Shown piece by piece: positions 9,775 to 19,720 of a DNA stretch of 56,320 nt. How positions within the stretch are numbered: position 1 is the stretch's first letter; the number at the start of each line of letters is the position of its first letter. The notes below the pieces were generated by a model. It worked only from the letters and a program-made list of their open reading frames with translations, made no database searches and was not told the DNA's origin. Source of the DNA: Bacteroidota bacterium (GTDB lineage: Bacteria > Bacteroidota > Bacteroidia > UBA7662); contig SYHX01000019.1 of the NCBI GenBank assembly GCA_005799025.1, positions 1 through 56,320 of the forward strand, in the 5' to 3' direction. The position numbers were made by a program, and so were the translations under genes.

Positions 9775-11433
9775 ATGAAAATGTACCTGTTTGCCGCCTT
9801 TTGTTTCTTGAATGCATGGACATCCACTCATGCCTTGCCCACTGAACCAACAGACCCCCGCGATGCGGTTCGCCTGGTCAGAAGCCTTCCCTCCACCTGG
9901 CGACAAAAGAGTCACGAGGAGACTTCCTTCGCAAAGCAGAGGGCAATATTTCGAAATCGGGTGGCCTTTGCACCCAATTCCAAGGCGGTCCAATCCACGG
10001 GGCGTGTTGCAGCGGCTGTAGCGCCTGATTCGGTTTTGATGGAAGATGCAAGCTCAGGGACCCTGGAGCCCATGTACAGCTACCGTTTTGTTCGCAACAC
10101 GTCAGGTAAGCTTATTCAAATGCGATTGTGGATTCCTCCTTCCTTTCCATTACCCGCTTTTCAATTTGGATCGGCAGTGGCAACCTATTCGACTCAAGGG
10201 GCTTTGACACGCTTGAGTTTCTTCGTCACCTTCCCCACCGCGACCGAGGCCTTCCGCTTGCTTCAGCCTGTGGACAGCCGGGGTAATTGCACTTCTTCCA
10301 AAATGTACGAGGAGGATACCGCCTCTGGCACCTTGGTTTTGACTACTGGGGACTCGATTCAATATACCTACGTTGGCAATACCATTTCTTCATTTATTTG
10401 GAAAGTATACGATGCCAATTACGGAGTTTGGGTCAATTTAATTAGGGCAACGGCCATTTCCTACAATGCAGCTGCACAACCTACGGATTGTGATTTTGAG
10501 TTTTGGGACGAGTCAACGAACGCCTGGAATCCTGCAAAAAATCGCTACAGTGGATTGACCTGGAATGCGGGTTTTGATTCGTGGTTTGCCTCCTTGGGCA
10601 GTGAAAGCTATATGCCCACAGCGGAGGATTTTTTGAGCCAAGGCTTCAAAGATCTTCCAAGGGTAAGCAATGATCCTTTGGTGGGTCAGCCGGATCAGTA
10701 CTTGATGCGTGAATTTAACGGGACGACCTTTGTGAATTCGGAGCGAGCCTATTCTGTGGTTAGCGGCGGCCTCATTCAGCGTGTGACCAATCAATCCTGG
10801 AACGGGACAGGCTGGGAATCGAATAATCGTGATGTGTATACTTGGGCCGGAACGAAGCTAACCATGGCCGTTGAGGAAGACAGCAGCAGCGGATCATGGC
10901 AAATTTCACCCTGGGCATCTAAATACCTTTGGTCCTACAACGGAAATGGGGATCTTACGCTGGAAGCCACCGAAATACGGGATTCGGTGGGGGCTCCCTG
11001 GTTGTTAAATGACGGAAATCAGTATGCTATTGCTTACCAACCAACCAACGCTTCTAGGATTCAAGCATGGGTAGAGCGAAATTACAATCGCTTCGGAGGC
11101 CCTTCAGGTTTAGGTGCTTGGGATACGGTGGCGCGTTACACCCTTTACTACAGCACGCCTTCCTCAGCTTGTCCAGGTTGCGTAAGCGACCAAGCGTTCG
11201 GTATTTACCCCAATCCCTTCACCGATCAAATTCAAATCAAAGGGCTGAATCAAGAAACGCAATGGCGAATAACGGACCTTAACGGTCGCTTGTTCGTGCA
11301 GGGCGAATACCAGCCTGAGGGATCAGGAGGTACCCTGAGTTTAGCGAGCCAAGCATGGCCCTCCGGAATCTATTTGTTACAGTTGATGGATCCAGAAGGT
11401 CAGCGTTCTTGGCATCGATTGTTGAAGCGTTAG
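9775..11433 (+). CDS. Secreted protein with type IX secretion system type A sorting domain
   Basis: N-terminal signal peptide MKMYLFAAFCFLNAWTSTHA; C-terminal FGIYPNPFTDQIQIKG...WRITDLNGRL...WPSGIYLLQLMD, typical of a T9SS CTD. Confidence 0.8.
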   Translation: MKMYLFAAFCFLNAWTSTHALPTEPTDPRDAVRLVRSLPSTWRQKSHEETSFAKQRAIFRNRVAFAPNSKAVQSTGRVAAAVAPDSVLMEDASSGTLEPMYSYRFVRNTSGKLIQMRLWIPPSFPLPAFQFGSAVATYSTQGALTRLSFFVTFPTATEAFRLLQPVDSRGNCTSSKMYEEDTASGTLVLTTGDSIQYTYVGNTISSFIWKVYDANYGVWVNLIRATAISYNAAAQPTDCDFEFWDESTNAWNPAKNRYSGLTWNAGFDSWFASLGSESYMPTAEDFLSQGFKDLPRVSNDPLVGQPDQYLMREFNGTTFVNSERAYSVVSGGLIQRVTNQSWNGTGWESNNRDVYTWAGTKLTMAVEEDSSSGSWQISPWASKYLWSYNGNGDLTLEATEIRDSVGAPWLLNDGNQYAIAYQPTNASRIQAWVERNYNRFGGPSGLGAWDTVARYTLYYSTPSSACPGCVSDQAFGIYPNPFTDQIQIKGLNQETQWRITDLNGRLFVQGEYQPEGSGGTLSLASQAWPSGIYLLQLMDPEGQRSWHRLLKR

Positions 11434-11436
11434 ACG

Positions 11437-12831
11437 TCAGGGTTTGAACGCCTTGAACAGGCGAATGCCGTAAGGCTCCAATTCGAATTCATCCTTGAGG
11501 TTGGCCGTGCTTTGGTCAAGTAGGTTCATGAATGAACGCGAGCGATAACTTGAGGGCACCTTCGTTTTGAGGGTTTTGTTACGAATATTCACCACAACAA
11601 GGATGGCCTCGTTTCCGGTACCACGCAGGGACCACCAACAATCCGGATCTGCGGACTGAAGGCGCTCGAAACGATCTCCGAAATAAGCAGGCTCTTGATT
11701 GAAAATTCTACCGCAGGTGCTATAGAAGGCAGTTACCTTGGGGTTCGCCGTAAAATCAATGGGGGTATATTCAAAAATATTCTGCTTGATTGGCTGTCCG
11801 ACTTCTTGTCCGTTGTAAATCAAGGGTATACTAATGGGTTGTTGGGCGATAACGTAGGCCGCTAGGCTGGCCTCGGTGGACCCAAAAACCTTGACCGGAA
11901 CATCGTCCCAAGAAGTTTCATCATGGTTGGTCACAAAGCGCATCACCCTGCCGCCATGGCCCGGTGCAGATCCTTGGCATTGAGCATTCTCCGAAGTCCA
12001 GGCCGAATCCAGTGCGGATAGGCTTTGGCCTTGGAAAGCGCCTTTGAGCTTATGGTAAAAATCCCAACCGTAGGTGGAGTTGAATCCCATGGTGTAGAAT
12101 TCAGGACCGCTGGCTTCGGCAAGCATGAACAAAGGCTTGTGGCGACGAAGCCGGATCATGCAGTCTTTCCACCATTCCGCGGGCACCATCATGGCCACAT
12201 CGCAGCGGAATCCATCGATATCAAAGGTCTTGACCCAGTACTCCATCTCCTGGATCATGGCTTCGCGCAAAGCAGATTCATCAAAATTCAAGTCCGCCAC
12301 ATCGGTCCAATCGTCGTTGGGGGGAAGGATTCGGCCTTGCGGATCACGGGTGTACCATTGAGGATTTTGTTGAATCCATGGGTGATCAAAGGCGGTATGG
12401 TTAGCCACCCAATCCAGGATGACGCGCATTCCACGACGATGGCATTCTTGCAATAATTGCCTGAAGTCTTGGTCAGTGCCGAACTCGGGATTGATGAGTC
12501 GATAGTTTTGGACAGAATAAGGGGAGCCAAAGGTGCCTTTGCGGTTCACCACTCCTACAGGATGTATGGGCATTAACCACAGAGTGTTACAACCAAGGCC
12601 TTGAATGCGATCCAACCCGGAAATCAGTCCTTGCAGGTTCCCCTGAGGGCTGAAGTTCCGAACATAAATTTGGTAGATTCGTACGGAGTCCACCGAAACG
12701 GAGGGATGGCTTTGGTTCGATGGATCTGCTGTTGACGAAGATGCCACCGAGTCAAAAGTTGAGCTTAAACCAAGCAGAAGCAAGGCAGGGAGTAGGCGAA
12801 TAGATTTGTTCAATGTTGCGTTGATGTTCAT
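11437..12831 (-). CDS. Secreted GH13 alpha-amylase family protein
   Basis: IYQIYVRNFSPQGNLQGL, MRVILDWVANHTAFDHPW, FDIDGFRCDVA, MLAEASGPEF, FVTNHDETSW. Internal ATG 12831 gives a signal peptide; the track start (12867) overlaps the upstream gene. Confidence 0.9.
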   Translation of the reverse strand: MNINATLNKSIRLLPALLLLGLSSTFDSVASSSTADPSNQSHPSVSVDSVRIYQIYVRNFSPQGNLQGLISGLDRIQGLGCNTLWLMPIHPVGVVNRKGTFGSPYSVQNYRLINPEFGTDQDFRQLLQECHRRGMRVILDWVANHTAFDHPWIQQNPQWYTRDPQGRILPPNDDWTDVADLNFDESALREAMIQEMEYWVKTFDIDGFRCDVAMMVPAEWWKDCMIRLRRHKPLFMLAEASGPEFYTMGFNSTYGWDFYHKLKGAFQGQSLSALDSAWTSENAQCQGSAPGHGGRVMRFVTNHDETSWDDVPVKVFGSTEASLAAYVIAQQPISIPLIYNGQEVGQPIKQNIFEYTPIDFTANPKVTAFYSTCGRIFNQEPAYFGDRFERLQSADPDCWWSLRGTGNEAILVVVNIRNKTLKTKVPSSYRSRSFMNLLDQSTANLKDEFELEPYGIRLFKAFKP

Positions 12832-12851
12832 AGTTTTTGAATAAAATCGTG

Positions 12852-13937
12852 TTAATGAAAGTTCCAAGAAAAAGCTACCGAACTTTGTCTCCCGGCCAGG
12901 GTTTGTGTTCCGGTACCAAAGTCCACCCTGAATCGGCGACCGATTAGACCGGCACCGAAGCTAAAACCGCTACTGCCGCTGCGTTCCGGGAATGCCCATT
13001 CGGCTCTTTGGAGGGCATTATATCCACCGCGAAGGCGAATGGCCTTGCCCAAACGGAGTTCGGCATTGAACACCAAATGCAAGAAGGCTTCTTGGCCCAA
13101 GTCTCTCCAAGGATTTGAATTCGTGACCGAATCTTGTCCCAAGAGTAAATTATCGACCTTGTAAGGATCGTTTGGATCGTTGTAGCGCAGCGTCCAGTTT
13201 TGCAGATGTTGCATGCCCAAGGACCAACGCAAGGGGAGATGTTTCAACTCATTGGTGAGTATGAGGTTCATTCGAATCGGAGGAAATCGAGAGGAAGCCG
13301 AGGTATACACGTAATCTTTCAAAACCACGGAGGCATCCTGAAGGAGCAGACAAAGACCCACCTTTTGGGCCGTATCGGTATAGCGCAAGGCCATGGTCAA
13401 ACCTGCACCCCAGGCGGAATAAGAGCCTAAATAGGAGGAGACGATGCGGGTCTGCAGCCCCCAATTCAGCTTAGGGCTGAATCGTTGCCCAAGGCTTGCC
13501 TCTAATACCGCTTCGCCTGCTTGGGTTTGCCCTGTTTCCATGCCAAAAGGATCGGTGGCCGGCATGGAGCCGGTTCCCGTAAATTGTGTTCCAAGCGCGG
13601 CATGCCATTCGGGTAATCTCCTTATTGGAAGTATCATGGCAAATCCTCCATGTTGCAGACCGGCAGGTCTTCTGGACCAACCCGCAAACCATGAATGGTT
13701 GCCACAGTCTTCCAACAAGGCCGGATTGGTCATGGCAGATCCAAGGCCAGAAAGTCCCCATACCGGGGCAAATCCGCCCATGCTCCAGGTGACCGGGTCA
13801 AGTTCGCCTTGCATTTGACCAAACATGGAACGTCCCCCGCTTTGGGCATTTGTCCGCTGCACCAAGACCAAGGCGATCCATAAACCCAGACATCCTATAA
13901 CACGGGTTTTCTTTATGCTCCTGGTTATCCCCACCAT
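12852..13937 (-). CDS. PorQ-like / PorV-type outer membrane protein
   Basis: Signal peptide, then GLSGLGSAMTNPALLEDCGNHSWFAG..., beta-strand-rich, ending in aromatic residues (VAFSWNFH). Family recognised by overall pattern only. Confidence 0.6.
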   Translation of the reverse strand: MVGITRSIKKTRVIGCLGLWIALVLVQRTNAQSGGRSMFGQMQGELDPVTWSMGGFAPVWGLSGLGSAMTNPALLEDCGNHSWFAGWSRRPAGLQHGGFAMILPIRRLPEWHAALGTQFTGTGSMPATDPFGMETGQTQAGEAVLEASLGQRFSPKLNWGLQTRIVSSYLGSYSAWGAGLTMALRYTDTAQKVGLCLLLQDASVVLKDYVYTSASSRFPPIRMNLILTNELKHLPLRWSLGMQHLQNWTLRYNDPNDPYKVDNLLLGQDSVTNSNPWRDLGQEAFLHLVFNAELRLGKAIRLRGGYNALQRAEWAFPERSGSSGFSFGAGLIGRRFRVDFGTGTQTLAGRQSSVAFSWNFH

Positions 13938-13947
13938 TCACGAATTT

Positions 13948-14445
13948 TCAAGGGCGAAGGTAAATCATGGGCAATGCAATGACTGGGCAGAAATTCCCGG
14001 CCCTGTCGCGCAGGACCACATATAATTGAGAAGAATCCACAGCTAGCCCAGAACGCATCGTCAAGGGTTCTACTCGTACTCTCAATGAGGCGTCCAATCT
14101 TTTATCTGCTCCTTTGGGGGTGAGGTTAGGGATGACGTATTCGGTGTCAATAGAATCAAAGGCGGGACTTCCATAGCGGACTTCCAGCATCCAAAGGTCC
14201 TTGGTTTGGTCCATGCTGTCTCGGCCCAAGTCACCGTCCTCATCACGAATTCGAAATACCAAATCAAGGGTATCCCGTCCTGACTTGAGCCACAAAGTAT
14301 CGGTTGGGGCAATCAGTTCCATTTGGGGAGGAAAAATCTGGGGGATAAAAAGCAAATCGCAACTGGTCAACAAAACCATCGCCGTCAATATTCCTATGGA
14401 CTTCAACAGGCCTGCGGGGGTGAGCCCTATGATTTGCTGCATCAT
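13948..14445 (-). CDS. Predicted lipoprotein of unknown function
   Basis: Lipobox-like MVLLTSCD; good frame between co-directional neighbours. Confidence 0.6.
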   Translation of the reverse strand: MMQQIIGLTPAGLLKSIGILTAMVLLTSCDLLFIPQIFPPQMELIAPTDTLWLKSGRDTLDLVFRIRDEDGDLGRDSMDQTKDLWMLEVRYGSPAFDSIDTEYVIPNLTPKGADKRLDASLRVRVEPLTMRSGLAVDSSQLYVVLRDRAGNFCPVIALPMIYLRP

Positions 14446-14536
14446 GTAGCAAATTTATTCCAAATGCGCAGCCCTTGTGGGGTATTGATCGCATTCATGG
14501 AATAAAATTGTCTTACCCTGTAGGGAAAACGTATTT

Positions 14537-15742
14537 TTGGACAAATTCAACAAAAAAACCAACCAAGTGTCCATAGATTCCTTGAGAGCAGAGATGCTTC
14601 AATTTTGGAGCCTTTGGGATGAAACCCAACGGCAAGCGGCTTCTGGAAAAGTTGAGGGCGGAGGTTTTTCCTGCCATGCGGTTTTGGGAGGCGCAGCGGG
14701 GAAGCATGGGCTGCAATGGAACGACGAGCAAACCGCAGGGGTCATGGATTTGTTTCACCGTCAGCGTGAGGCCATGCCTTCCTTTGGTCGTTGGGTAAAT
14801 GCGGTTCGTCCCAATGCGGATGCTATACGGTATCCGGATCAACTGGTGTTCATGCCGGTGGAGGCTTTCAAGCACGAGGAACTTTATTGGGGTGTACCTA
14901 GGCCAGGCACTTTGTTCCGAAGCAGCGGCACCACGGCTCAATCAAGAAATCTTAAGCGGGAATCTGTTAAGGAAACTCAGCGTTCGCGGCATTGGATGGC
15001 CTACGAGGTGGATGTGATGGCCAGGGCTCTGCGGCATGCGGTTCACTGCCTTGGGGATATCAAGAATCGCTCGTTGTTGGCAATTTTACCTTCCTATATG
15101 GATCGAGGGGAGTCTTCGCTTTTGGCGATGTTACAGTATTTCATGGATCATGGGGATTTTCAATATGGCGCTTTTTACCGCAAGGATTATAAGGCCTTGA
15201 TGGAGCAGTGGGAGGTGGCAGTCCAAGAGGGTAGATCGACCTTGGTTTGGGGAATACCGCATGCTTTGCAGGATTGGTTTGGCGATGACCTGTGGAAGAA
15301 CAGGTCTTGGCAAACTCGTCCAGGGGACATCTTGATCGAAACAGGTGGGACCAAAGGCATGGTGCAGGTTTGGACACCGGAGGGTTTCAGGGATTGGCTT
15401 AGGGATCAAATTAACACTTCGCAAGGTCTTCGTCTCGGCAGTGAATACGGCATGACTGAATTAGGTTCTCAGGCTTACCGAATCGACGGCTCGGCCTTGG
15501 AGGGTTTTGTTTTTCCAGCTTCTGTGGGTGTGGGAATTTATCGATCCGATAATCCTCTCGAATGGGAAAGCTCCGGGGCTCGCGGGGGAATCAACATTGT
15601 GGATACCTCGAACTATTACAGCTTGGCCTTTATTCAGACCTCCGATAAGGGGCGCATTTTGTCGGATGGGACTTTGGAATTGTTGGGAAGGCTGGAAGGC
15701 GCAGAAGCAAGGGGATGCAATATGCTTTATACAGGAGATTAA
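14537..15742 (+). CDS. LuxE/acyl-protein synthetase-like adenylate-forming enzyme
   Basis: GTLFRSSGTTAQSRN, DILIETGGTKGMVQVWTPEGF, SEYGMTELGSQAY. TTG start uncertain. Confidence 0.75.
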   Translation: MDKFNKKTNQVSIDSLRAEMLQFWSLWDETQRQAASGKVEGGGFSCHAVLGGAAGKHGLQWNDEQTAGVMDLFHRQREAMPSFGRWVNAVRPNADAIRYPDQLVFMPVEAFKHEELYWGVPRPGTLFRSSGTTAQSRNLKRESVKETQRSRHWMAYEVDVMARALRHAVHCLGDIKNRSLLAILPSYMDRGESSLLAMLQYFMDHGDFQYGAFYRKDYKALMEQWEVAVQEGRSTLVWGIPHALQDWFGDDLWKNRSWQTRPGDILIETGGTKGMVQVWTPEGFRDWLRDQINTSQGLRLGSEYGMTELGSQAYRIDGSALEGFVFPASVGVGIYRSDNPLEWESSGARGGINIVDTSNYYSLAFIQTSDKGRILSDGTLELLGRLEGAEARGCNMLYTGD

Positions 15743-15753
15743 GAATCTCACTC

Positions 15754-15761
15754 TACCTTTG
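15754..15761 (+). promoter_or_regulatory. -7 element TACCTTTG ahead of the esterase gene
   Basis: Exact TAnnTTTG, 4 nt before ATG 15766. Confidence 0.45.
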
Positions 15762-15765
15762 TGCA

Positions 15766-17253
15766 ATGTTCGTTCGGTGTTTTCTGCTTTATTCGGCCTT
15801 CATCGTGTCCTTGCCTTGGGCTTCATTGTGGGGGCAGGTCACCGTCATCGTGGATTCAGTTCCATCCTACACTCCCCCCGGAGCCGCGGTCTTCATTGCA
15901 GGGACCTTCAACAATTGGAATCCAGGTTCATCCGCTCACCAGCTCAGCCTCTTGCCGGATTCAACACGAAGAATAACGATGCCGGCAGGTTCCGGCACAA
16001 TTTCTTTCAAATTTACCCGCGGTTCATGGGCTTCCGTGGAGGGTAATGCGGCAGGAACATTCCGCCCTAACCGTACCTACACTTATGGGAATGGGGATAC
16101 TTTACGGCTCAAAATCCTAAGTTGGGAAGATTTGCACAGCGGCGGAGGTGGGGGAGGTGGAGGCGGAACAGCCAATGCTCAGGTCCAATTGCTGACCGAT
16201 ACCTTTTGGATGCCGACCTTGAACCGGTATCGCCGCATTTGGCTTTATTTACCGGTGAATTACGCCACGTCCGCGCCACAACGATATCCCGTTATTTATA
16301 TGCACGATGGTCAGAACCTCTTCAATGCCGTAACATCCTTTGCGGGGGAATGGGAAGTGGACGAATGCCTCACACGCTTGCACGGTTTAGGAGATCAAGG
16401 GGCCATTGTGGTGGGGATCGAGAACGGGGGGTCTCAACGGATAAATGAATACAGCCCATGGGTTCATCCACAATATGGTGGTGGTCAGGGGGATGCTTAT
16501 TTGCAATTCATTGTTCAAACATTGAAACCGTATATCGATGTCAGGTACCGAACCGACAGCACCCGCAACGGCACGTGGATATGGGGTTCCAGTATGGGCG
16601 GACTCATTTCGCAATACGGCGCGGTGAAATATCAGGAGGTTTTCTCAAGGGTCGGGGTATTCAGCCCCAGCCTTTGGTTTGATGCCCGCATTATGCAGCA
16701 GCCCCTACAAGAAGGGTATCGAATGCCTGTACGTTTCTACTTGATGGCGGGGGCTATGGAAAGCAGCAGCATGGTACCTCAACTGAACCAACTCAAGGAT
16801 CAACTCCTCCTGGCTGGGTTTCCCGCTTCTCAGGTGCAGACTGTGGTTCGATCGGACGGCCAACACGCCGAATGGTTTTGGCGTAGGGAATTTCAAGACG
16901 CGTATCAATGGCTCAGGGGGTCCACGCCGTCAAGCGCAGATGGTCAAAGTGCCCCAACGACAAGCCCAAGGTTGATGGTATATCCGCAGCCTTGCGGCAG
17001 AGCTTGTATAATTCGCATCGTTTTCTCTAGCGAAAAGAGTGGATTTACAGGTGATGCCGCTGATATAAATTTTGTCCCTTCTTCTTATCAAATTTTGGAT
17101 TTTTCGGGAAGAGTTGTTTCCAAAGGAAGTTTGGAATCTTCGGAAACTATTCTTGATAGCGACCTACCATCGGGCATTTATCAAGTTCAAGTTGTGTTGG
17201 ACGGTAAAGTCCTCTTTTCAAATTTTATCAAATCAGCTACGAGGGATTTTTAG
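15766..17253 (+). CDS. Secreted alpha/beta-hydrolase (esterase D/Fes-like) with N-terminal CBM48/AMPK-type domain, Gly9 linker and T9SS-like CTD
   Basis: VFIAGTFNNWNPGSSAHQL (CBM48-like); YPVIYMHDGQNLF, TWIWGSSMGGLISQYGA (GxSxGG nucleophile elbow); RLMVYPQPCG...YQILDFSGRVVS...LPSGIYQVQV CTD. Start set to 15766 from signal peptide and promoter position. Confidence 0.85.
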   Translation: MFVRCFLLYSAFIVSLPWASLWGQVTVIVDSVPSYTPPGAAVFIAGTFNNWNPGSSAHQLSLLPDSTRRITMPAGSGTISFKFTRGSWASVEGNAAGTFRPNRTYTYGNGDTLRLKILSWEDLHSGGGGGGGGGTANAQVQLLTDTFWMPTLNRYRRIWLYLPVNYATSAPQRYPVIYMHDGQNLFNAVTSFAGEWEVDECLTRLHGLGDQGAIVVGIENGGSQRINEYSPWVHPQYGGGQGDAYLQFIVQTLKPYIDVRYRTDSTRNGTWIWGSSMGGLISQYGAVKYQEVFSRVGVFSPSLWFDARIMQQPLQEGYRMPVRFYLMAGAMESSSMVPQLNQLKDQLLLAGFPASQVQTVVRSDGQHAEWFWRREFQDAYQWLRGSTPSSADGQSAPTTSPRLMVYPQPCGRACIIRIVFSSEKSGFTGDAADINFVPSSYQILDFSGRVVSKGSLESSETILDSDLPSGIYQVQVVLDGKVLFSNFIKSATRDF

Positions 17254-18118
17254 GATTTTTCATTGCGCTGAATGCTTGTTTGATCATCGGTCTTGGCATC
17301 CATTGGACAAAGCGATTAAATTGACCAGCCATGAGGCGTTCTCCACCGTCGATCGTGATACATCCGCCTTGAATATAGGCCGCCATGGGACTCATCAGGA
17401 AGGCCGCAAGATTGGCGAGCTCTTCGCTTTGTCCGTAACGCCCCAATGGAATGCCTCTTTTGTAAGCTTCTTCGATCGAGGGGTCGGGCATTAGGCGAGA
17501 CCATGCCCCTTCCGTAGGAAATGGGCCCGGTGCAATCGCATTAACCCGAATACCGTAGGTGGACCATTCCACCGCAAGGCTATTGGTCATTGCCAAAACG
17601 CCTGCCTTAGCGCAGGCAGAAGGCAAAACAAAAGCGGATCCTGTTTCGGTATAGGTCGTGACAATATTCACAATATTTCCACATTGCGCGGAGACATCTT
17701 GCGGGGTAGAGGCATTGCCTTGGGCCTGGATCAAACGTTTTCCAAATTCTAATGTGCAATGAAAAGTCCCTTTGAGGACAATGTCAACGACCGAAGCGAA
17801 AGCATTGGCGCTTAAGTCCTCAGAAGGGGCAAGAAAATTTCCTGCCGCATTGTTGACCAGCCCATTAATTTGGCCCCATTGCTCGGTGAGGTAGTCGAAC
17901 ATGGAGGTCACCGCGGAAGGATCCCGAACATCGCAGATGTAGTACAGGCTTCCTTCTCCAATTTGAGCGGTGGCCGCTTGGAGTTTGGACTCTGTTCTTC
18001 CGCAAATGGCAACTTTCGCCCCCAGGGCATAAAATTGCTGAGCCATCGCAAGCCCAAGACCGGAGCCTCCGCCAGTAATCAAAATGTGTTTGCCTAATAA
18101 AGTGTCTCTTTCAAACAT
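17237..18118 (-). CDS. SDR family oxidoreductase, 2,4-dienoyl-CoA reductase-like
   Basis: ILITGGGSGLGLAMAQQF, NNAAGNFLAPSEDL, NAIAPGPFPTEGAWSRL. Confidence 0.9.
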   Translation of the reverse strand: MFERDTLLGKHILITGGGSGLGLAMAQQFYALGAKVAICGRTESKLQAATAQIGEGSLYYICDVRDPSAVTSMFDYLTEQWGQINGLVNNAAGNFLAPSEDLSANAFASVVDIVLKGTFHCTLEFGKRLIQAQGNASTPQDVSAQCGNIVNIVTTYTETGSAFVLPSACAKAGVLAMTNSLAVEWSTYGIRVNAIAPGPFPTEGAWSRLMPDPSIEEAYKRGIPLGRYGQSEELANLAAFLMSPMAAYIQGGCITIDGGERLMAGQFNRFVQWMPRPMIKQAFSAMKNPKNPS

Positions 18119-18160
18119 GGTACAAAATTTTATATAGAACGCGCAGAGTTCCCCCTCCCA

Positions 18161-19012
18161 TTAGTGACCCATGAAATACGCCAAATAGGCACCCAACAAG
18201 GCACCCAGCATTTGAATCCAATTGAACTTGTGGTTGTTGCTGCTCTCGAATAGGATGGTTGAGGCTATCTGAAGGAAGGACCCGGTCGCAAGGGCCATCA
18301 AGGCGTGTAAAATTTCTTGGTTGTCCTTGCCGGTATGGCCAAGGCTATGCCCAATCCACAAACCCAAAGGGGTACAACATGCCACCCATATGATTGCAGC
18401 CCATAACATAAGTGGAGTTGCCTTTTGACGCAGAAGCAATGCAGCCAGCGCAAAAGTGGTTGGGGCCTTGTGCAGCACAATTCCCAGAAGGAGGGGCATC
18501 AACGGTAGTGCATGGCTATGGGCACTACCAAGCCCCGATAGGGGAATTCCTTCGATGAGGCCGTGGATGCTTAAGCTAAGCATCAGGCCCCAAGAACGGG
18601 CATGTTTCAACCATTCCGAAGAAGCTTGGCCCTCATGCCGGTGTATTGATTCTTCAGATGCGTGCTGTCTTTGAGGATGGTTTGCCGGGAGATTTTCATC
18701 ATGAACTGGGTGGTCACATTGATGATGAACTTCATGATGAAGATGGCCATGTTCTATACCTGCCGAAAATTTCTCAAGGATGAATTGCAAAAAGAAACCA
18801 CTCAGCAACCACAAATTCTCGGTGGGATGCCCGTAGGCAAGTACTTCAGGAACTAAGTGCAGAATGGCGGTACTGAAGAGTAAGCCTCCACAAAAGGTAA
18901 GCAACCATTGAAATCGTACAAGGTTCATAGACCCTTGGTATCTCCATGCGATGATACCGCCCAGTAGGCCTGATAATAAGAGAGCAAAACCAGTCAATAA
19001 CATGATTAGCAA
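18161..19012 (-). CDS. ZIP family metal transporter
   Basis: Membrane protein with His-rich loop HGHLHHEVHHQCDHPVHDE; HGLIEGIPLSGLGS and HKAPTTFALAALLL motifs. Confidence 0.9.
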   Translation of the reverse strand: MLIMLLTGFALLLSGLLGGIIAWRYQGSMNLVRFQWLLTFCGGLLFSTAILHLVPEVLAYGHPTENLWLLSGFFLQFILEKFSAGIEHGHLHHEVHHQCDHPVHDENLPANHPQRQHASEESIHRHEGQASSEWLKHARSWGLMLSLSIHGLIEGIPLSGLGSAHSHALPLMPLLLGIVLHKAPTTFALAALLLRQKATPLMLWAAIIWVACCTPLGLWIGHSLGHTGKDNQEILHALMALATGSFLQIASTILFESSNNHKFNWIQMLGALLGAYLAYFMGH

Positions 19013-19015
19013 CGG

Positions 19016-19720
19016 TTAAGGATTCGGCTTAAGGGGAGATTCTTCTATGGAAGATACAGCTTCTTGCGCCCAGAACGAGCCGAATGTCAACCACAAAGTT
19101 GCAGCGATGAGAATTCCGAGCATTGCTCCGAAGGCTATATCAGTTGGAAAATGAACGCCGACTCTAATTTGCGACCAGCAGATGAGACTTGACCAAATGG
19201 TTCCGAGGATCAATCCGGAACCTCTCCATCGTTGGTAGAAGAACAGCCCAAGTGTCCATGCCAAAGCAAAGTGATTACTGGCATGGGAGGAAACAAAGCT
19301 GTAACCACTGCCGCAAGGAACAAGCAAGCGGGCGTTTGTTGCTGTATCCGGAAAGCGGCATGGGCGAAGGCGCATGGCCCAAGGCTTAATCAATGTAGCC
19401 GAAATTTGATCGCTAAGAATAACTGCCAAAACGAGAATTAAGACGATTTTCCAAGACTTGGAAAGGGGACGGTATAAGATCCAGGCCAAGATTGCCAAAT
19501 ACAAAGGAATCCAGGTCCATGGATTCCGGGAATGTATGGCGACGCTATCCAACCAAGTGGGTAAGTAGGATTGGTTAATGATGCCAAAAAGAGCCTGGTC
19601 CCATGCAACGGGCTCAATTAACCAACCGTAGCGTTGACCATACCATAGTATTGAGGCAAATATCATCCAAGCAAGCACAATTGCGAACCCCAACAGCCTG
19701 GATTGGGTAAAGGATTTCAC
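19016..19720 (-). CDS. PAP2 family phosphatase
   Basis: KPWAMRLRPCRFP, YSFVSSHASNHFA, SQIRVGVHFPTDIAFGA match the three phosphatase motifs. Confidence 0.9.
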   Translation of the reverse strand: MKSFTQSRLLGFAIVLAWMIFASILWYGQRYGWLIEPVAWDQALFGIINQSYLPTWLDSVAIHSRNPWTWIPLYLAILAWILYRPLSKSWKIVLILVLAVILSDQISATLIKPWAMRLRPCRFPDTATNARLLVPCGSGYSFVSSHASNHFALAWTLGLFFYQRWRGSGLILGTIWSSLICWSQIRVGVHFPTDIAFGAMLGILIAATLWLTFGSFWAQEAVSSIEESPLKPNP

